Shown piece after piece: positions 63,698 through 64,000 of a stretch of 64,000 bases of DNA. The stretch covers positions 62,001-126,000 of the forward strand of contig JACOEL010000001.1 of assembly GCA_024998625.1 (NCBI GenBank). Reading direction: 5' to 3'. Source of the DNA: Nitrospira sp. (GTDB taxonomy: Bacteria > Nitrospirota > Nitrospiria > Nitrospirales > Nitrospiraceae). A program made the translations under genes and the position numbers. The notes beneath the pieces are model-generated. The model was not told the origin of the DNA and did not search any database. It was given only the letters and a program-made list of their open reading frames with translations. How positions within the stretch are numbered: the first letter of the stretch is position 1; each line of letters starts with the position of its first letter.

Positions 63698-63786
63698 GGT
63701 ATTGAGCGAAACGCGGGCGCCGCGCTGCGACTGCTGAAACAGCGGCGCGCGCAACGGAGGAAATCTCCTTCTCGCTGCGCGCTCGT

Positions 63787-63816
63787 TTGACAGTAAAAGA
63801 ATCATCCCGATACAAT
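63787..63816 (+). promoter_or_regulatory. nadK: Sigma-70 promoter of nadK
   Basis: TTGACA at 63787-63792, 18-base spacer, TACAAT at 63811-63816, some 50 bases ahead of the nadK ATG. It faces away from the clpC promoter; the 90 bases between them are GC-rich with short inverted repeats. Confidence 0.68.
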
Positions 63817-63866
63817 CCCGCACCTTTCAACCGGCTCCTCATTCTCCTCGCGACGCGGTCTCATGT

Positions 63867-64000
63867 ATGAAAAGTAAGAGCATCGGCATCCTGACAAAAC
63901 CAAAATTTCCGGAAGTGAAAAGCACCGTGCAAGCCGTGGTCACGTGGCTTCGTTCCCGGAACATCGACGTCCTCCTGGATACGACCGCAACGACCTTGCT
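63867..64000 (+). CDS. nadK: NAD kinase, N-terminal part (cut by window end)
   Basis: The ATG at 63867 opens 44 codons to the window edge: SIGILTKPKFPEVKSTVQAV and WLRSRNIDVLLD, the first strand-helix-strand of NAD kinases (GIxxKP start, then a helix and xWLxxR). The catalytic GGDG motif would lie beyond the window. No good ribosome site is visible. Phosphorylates NAD to NADP. Confidence 0.75.
   Translation, partial: MKSKSIGILTKPKFPEVKSTVQAVVTWLRSRNIDVLLDTTATTL

Overview
The window is a GC-rich, densely coded bacterial chromosome segment, with most genes on the minus strand. It suggests a Gram-negative, free-living bacterium. Lipoprotein and secreted-protein genes, an AsmA-type protein, a class I SdhB, a full c-di-GMP module, EF-P, HflX, TsaD, ClpC and PutA are present. 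The housekeeping gene order, the intergenic hairpin repeats that end in a CAGGnTGnTGAAAAA-like sequence, and the N-terminally extended Memo protein remind me of Nitrospira (phylum Nitrospirota). That assignment is inference from memory; no marker gene such as rRNA is present.

Layout. 1-3266: a c-di-GMP module (PilZ protein, two-helix membrane sensor, REC-PAS-GGDEF-EAL response regulator cut by the window start). 3290-10999: archease and RtcB RNA ligase, an SdhB-type iron-sulfur subunit, an M24 peptidase and a giant AsmA-like protein. 11166-14471: an MFS transporter whose 3' end recurs twice downstream as decayed copies; a DUF5615/DUF433 toxin-antitoxin pair and a NUDIX gene lie between the copies. 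14516-24815: a type I restriction-modification island (YgjP-like metallopeptidase, HsdR, AlbA_2/Schlafen-type regulator, four-helix-bundle protein, HsdS, frameshifted HsdM). It is seeded with small hairpin repeats and with remnants of further hsdR/hsdS copies. 24981-30685: accessory genes, including a secreted Asn-Pro repeat protein, a MazF-like pair, a ComEC-like metallo-beta-lactamase-fold protein, a cyclophilin, a lipoprotein, a VapBC pair and several repeats.

30686-39608: a Memo-family protein followed by an unusual seven-gene membrane cluster. It combines three integral or anchored membrane proteins, a signal-peptide protein with a fibronectin-like domain, a soluble barrel-sandwich/KOW-like protein, and an ASKHA ATPase of the GlmL/MutL (glutamate mutase L) family, without any glutamate mutase. 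This is my best candidate for an undescribed system. 39707-49961: small Nitrospira-type hypothetical proteins, a Rieske ferredoxin, Mrp/ApbC, a fatty acid desaturase, PutA, an SDR, BioD and ThiE.

50166-64000: housekeeping operons. aroQ-efp-accB-accC covers shikimate, translation and malonyl-CoA synthesis. tsaD-hflX-nth-yicC-gmk-rpoZ-coaBC-TPR is a compact run with overlapping starts and stops. clpC and nadK are divergent, each with a near-consensus sigma-70 promoter in the shared intergenic region; nadK is cut by the window end.

Three families of intergenic repeats run through the window. One is a ~130 bp element with terminal inverted repeats. One is a GTGAAACG-type micro-repeat. The third is a GAGTTGAAAGTTGAGAATG-type hairpin confined to the restriction-modification operon, where it supplies start codons and extends reading frames. 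The accessory part (about 11-32 kb) carries nearly all the decayed genes, toxin-antitoxin modules and repeats; the rest is orderly core genome.
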